A stretch of 64,000 nt of DNA from Parachlorella kessleri (taxonomy: Eukaryota > Chlorophyta > Trebouxiophyceae > Chlorellales > Chlorellaceae): assembly GCA_001598975.1 (NCBI GenBank), contig BBXU01000073.1, positions 1-64,000 on the forward strand. Reading direction: 5' to 3'. The position numbers were made by a program, and so were the translations under genes. Of this stretch, positions 61,401 through 64,000 are shown in pieces. How positions within the stretch are numbered: the stretch's first letter is position 1; each line of letters starts with the position of its first letter. The notes beneath the pieces were generated by a model that worked only from the letters and a program-made list of their open reading frames with translations, did not search any database and had not been told where the DNA came from.

Positions 61401-64000
61401 AGCAAGTCTAGAGCAGCAGCCCGCTCGGCCTGCTGGCGGCCCCGCGAGCGATGCCTACGGCCTAAAGCTGCCCGGCAGCAGCAGCGCCGCCAGCCAAAGT
61501 GTGTCTTCCCCCTTCGCCCAGCCAGACACGCCGCAGCAGGCCGAGCAGGCGCCCCCGCCGCAGCGGTCCCTGCCGCTGGCGCAGCCCAGCCTGGGCGCCA
61601 GCAGCCTGGGCACCAGCGACTGGCTGATGCCCTCGGCGGGGCCTGAGCGGCTGGGCTCCAGCTCTAGCATCTCCTCGGTGCACTCCCAGCTGTATGTGGG
61701 CCTGGTGGATCTGTTTGGCAGCAGCAGCGGCAGCGGCGGGTCGGGTACCCAAGCCGGGGACAGGCTGTCTCACAGGACGTCGAGCCGGAGTGCCGCTGCT
61801 AGGACGAGCTGGGACGTGGCTGCTTTTGGGGCGGCCGAGGCACAGCAGCTGGAGCCGGACGGCAGCCACAGCCTGCCCCAGGTGTGTCAGTATGGCGGGC
61901 TTGTGACGGCATCTGTGCCGCTGCATGTGGTTGTGGTCGGAGGGGTGAGGGTGTCATGTGGGTTGCAACAGGAGCAGCGGCTTCCCGCTTCGTGGCTGCC
62001 TTTGCGGTACTCTGGTGGACCACAAAACACCCGAGTGCCAAGCAAGAACAGGGTTCGTGCAGTGCCTCGCCTTCAGACACTGGATGGTGTCAGTTGACTC
62101 TACGTCAGTACCCCGCAAGTATAGGGCCGACGGTGCCTCTCCGCGCGCACCCCGTCTGTAAGTTGTGCTCCAGAGGTTGGGGGTTGTGGCCGGGGCCTGG
62201 GCCGGAGTTAGTCACCAGGTGCGCGCTCGCAAGCCCCACCACTGCGCTCTGTGCTGTGCTGTGCAGCTGATGCGGGAGGTTAGCCTGGGCAACCTCATAG
62301 GCTCTGGCTCCTTTGGCAAGTGCTATAAAGGGGAGTGGCACGGCCACCCGGTGGCGGTGAAGGTATGGTCTGCGGGAGCATGCTGGGCAGCCCGACAGTT
62401 GAGCAGATCATTGTTCTGCAGCAGGCCTTGCCTGCAAGGGTTGACACCTCGCCGGAGCCCCCAAGGCTGGACACCCTCTCGCCCAACAGTGCTGGGAGCA
62501 GGTTCCGTCAGAGGATGCTCGAGCTGGGCATGGCTGCAGACTTAGCCTGAGCCGGGGTGGTTTGGGCCCGAGCGTGTCTTGTGCAACTTAACAGAGGGTT
62601 TCTTGGCCTCCGAGAAGCCTGCTGGCCACGAAATGTAACCACCGCACGCAGACAGCAGCCGCCCCTGTGTATGACCCCCCCCAAACGCTAGGCGTGCCTC
62701 AGCACGTGTGTCTTGTGGTGTGTGCTCAGGTGTTGGAGCGCACGCTGGGTCCCGCCAGTACCAAGGGGCCCCTCTATGAGTCGCTCCTCAGCAGGACACT
62801 CGCCCACCCACACGTGGTGACTACCTATGACTACGCTGTGGGGCCCCCAGTGAGTCGCAGCACAGAGGCCAGCGTGAGGGCATGGAGCGGGGCTTGTGTT
62901 GGTGACATCTGTAACACCGGCTGCAATGGCTCTGACCGCGCTGTGCAGCCCCAGTAGGTTGCTGTCATGCTTGGAGTTCAACCTACGCAAGTCAGCGCAC
63001 GGGTAAAAGGCAAGCGTCATTGGAAATGTGCAGTTGCCATGTGCCTGCCTCACTCGGTTTCACTTTCCACTGCCGGCAACCCCTTTGCCCCTCAGTTGCA
63101 GAGCTGCGTTGTCCAATGTGTGTCAAAAAATAATACTTGCAAGGTGCCGGTAGTCCGGCCTTCTTCACACGCACTGTTGCCAAGTCAGTGACCCAGCGGT
63201 GGCACTCTCGCTCACTCACTGTGCCCTTGCAGAGGCCCGTGGGGAACGAGGTGCGGCAGGAGGTGTGGATCGTGCAGAGCTACTGCAACAGGGGGTCCCT
63301 GCTGCGCGCCATTGAGAAGGGAAAGCTGAATGAGCCGGATGGGACGCCCGATCTGGAGGTCATCCTGTCCACAGGTGGGAGAGGCCGGCCCAACCAAGTG
63401 TGTGTGCGTGGTCACTGTACCATGCTCTGCCTGCTGCTGGATGCTTGTCCATATCAGCCGTGCAGTACGGGCTCAGCAGCCGTGCGGTATGCAGCCGCGC
63501 TCCCTGGACCCCCAAAGGCGGTTGTGGCCAGTCGGCTGCAGCAGCCGCTCAGCAGGCAGCAAAGCTCCAGAGGCCCCGGAGCCGCTGGGTGTGGGAGACA
63601 CGTGCAGCTTCTCCCTGGCGCGGATAGACTAACAGAAACAGGGGCAGTTGCTGTGACGGTACCTGCGGCTGCCACCCCGTCCCTCCTGCCTTGTGGTGTG
63701 CTTGGTCCCCGCCTGTGCAGCCTGGGTGGCTGGCCCATGCCCTGAAGCCTTGCTGCTGTGCTGTGCCCTGCACGCAGCTGCCGACATTGCCGGCGCTCTA
63801 GAGTACCTTCACGTCAACGGTGGGTGCTTGCAATCACTCTCGAGCGCCTGCGTGAAGTCAATAGCCGGAGGGGGCTGGCCAGCCTGGACCAGGCAGTAGC
63901 AGGCCTGGGCAGCATACTAGGTCAATTGCACTCTCATACCGCACTTATGCCATGCACCCTTCATGCTGTGATATGTTGCTGGTGTGCTGCACCCCCTGCC
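58460..64000 (+). CDS. GAF-PAS protein kinase B (TKL-like), N-acylated, partial
   Basis: Ten exons are visible (58460-58480, 58555-58907, 59101-59292, 59675-59738, 60171-60305, 60598-61881, 62267-62362, 62730-62849, 63233-63374, 63778-63819); the gene runs off the right edge. The 21-base first exon encodes MGNCCGK, a myristoylation and palmitoylation signal. After an Ala/Pro/Gln linker come a GAF domain (VTHAAVAMVDGDQVSLRAKV, VRFYAGAPL, GKHCYGALFIADNKPRKFQA), a PAS-like domain (LQQSSEGVCLVDCSQAWWPI) and a very long Ser/Gln/Pro-rich linker. The kinase N-lobe shows IGSGSFGKCYKGEWHGHPVAVK, LAHPHVVTTYDYAV and WIVQSYCNRGSLLRAI. The catalytic loop lies beyond the window. It is clearly paralogous to kinase A, with the same domain order and matching intron positions, and the two are head-to-head. 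Confidence 0.87.
59482..59560 (-). repeat. Dispersed repeat copy in kinase B intron
   Basis: The reverse complement reads CTGCATCCAGTCCTGGTAGT, AGCTCTCACTCCCTGTTCGC and ACTACCTGCCACCTATACT. It lies in the intron 59293-59674, antisense to the gene. Confidence 0.8.

Overview
The window is eukaryotic nuclear DNA from a green alga (Chlorophyta). The evidence is a nuclear PsaF gene with a chloroplast transit peptide, a chloroplast DUF3067 protein of cyanobacterial origin, dense spliceosomal introns mostly ending in TGCAG, moderately high GC, and a mix of plant-like and animal-like genes (CML21, ALIX, WDR13, HFM1). I placed about 14 genes by joining exons by hand. For ten of them (CML21-like, WDR13, C18orf63-SAP, DUF1749, RRP5-C, CYSTM, DUF3067, PsaF, alpha-helical protein, coiled-coil gene) the reading phase closes across every placed intron.

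Layout: a partial coiled-coil gene (-) leaves the left edge; a CML21-like EF-hand protein (+, 1575-3336); WDR13 (-, 4630-7967); a C18orf63/DUF4708-like protein with a C-terminal SAP domain (-, 8602-11371) head-to-head with the meiotic helicase HFM1/MER3 (+, 11613-19721); a DUF1749 alpha/beta hydrolase (-, 20013-21944) head-to-head with a stand-alone RRP5 C-terminal half (+, 22199-25236); a CYSTM protein (-, 26098-27302) head-to-head with a DUF3067 chloroplast protein (+, 27602-29891); PsaF (+, 30924-32701); a targeted alpha-helical protein (+, 34435-36901); ALIX (+, 37915-46212); a coiled-coil protein (+, 48102-49931); and two paralogous, probably N-myristoylated GAF-PAS-kinases in divergent orientation (- 51244-58071; + 58460 to the right edge).

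The strongest unusual signals are these. (1) A dispersed repeat of about 120 bp, with 13 recognisable copies on both strands, several inside introns. (2) Thirteen GC-AG introns among roughly 120 placed. (3) An RRP5 tail gene with no S1 domains upstream. (4) A tandem duplication across a psaF 3' splice site that makes a decoy exon with a stop. (5) The divergent sensor-kinase pair with matched design. (6) A 28-bp perfect palindrome centred on CACGTG upstream of WDR13. No tRNA, rRNA or CRISPR was seen. Functions are by family resemblance recalled without a database search, and exon joins are inferred.
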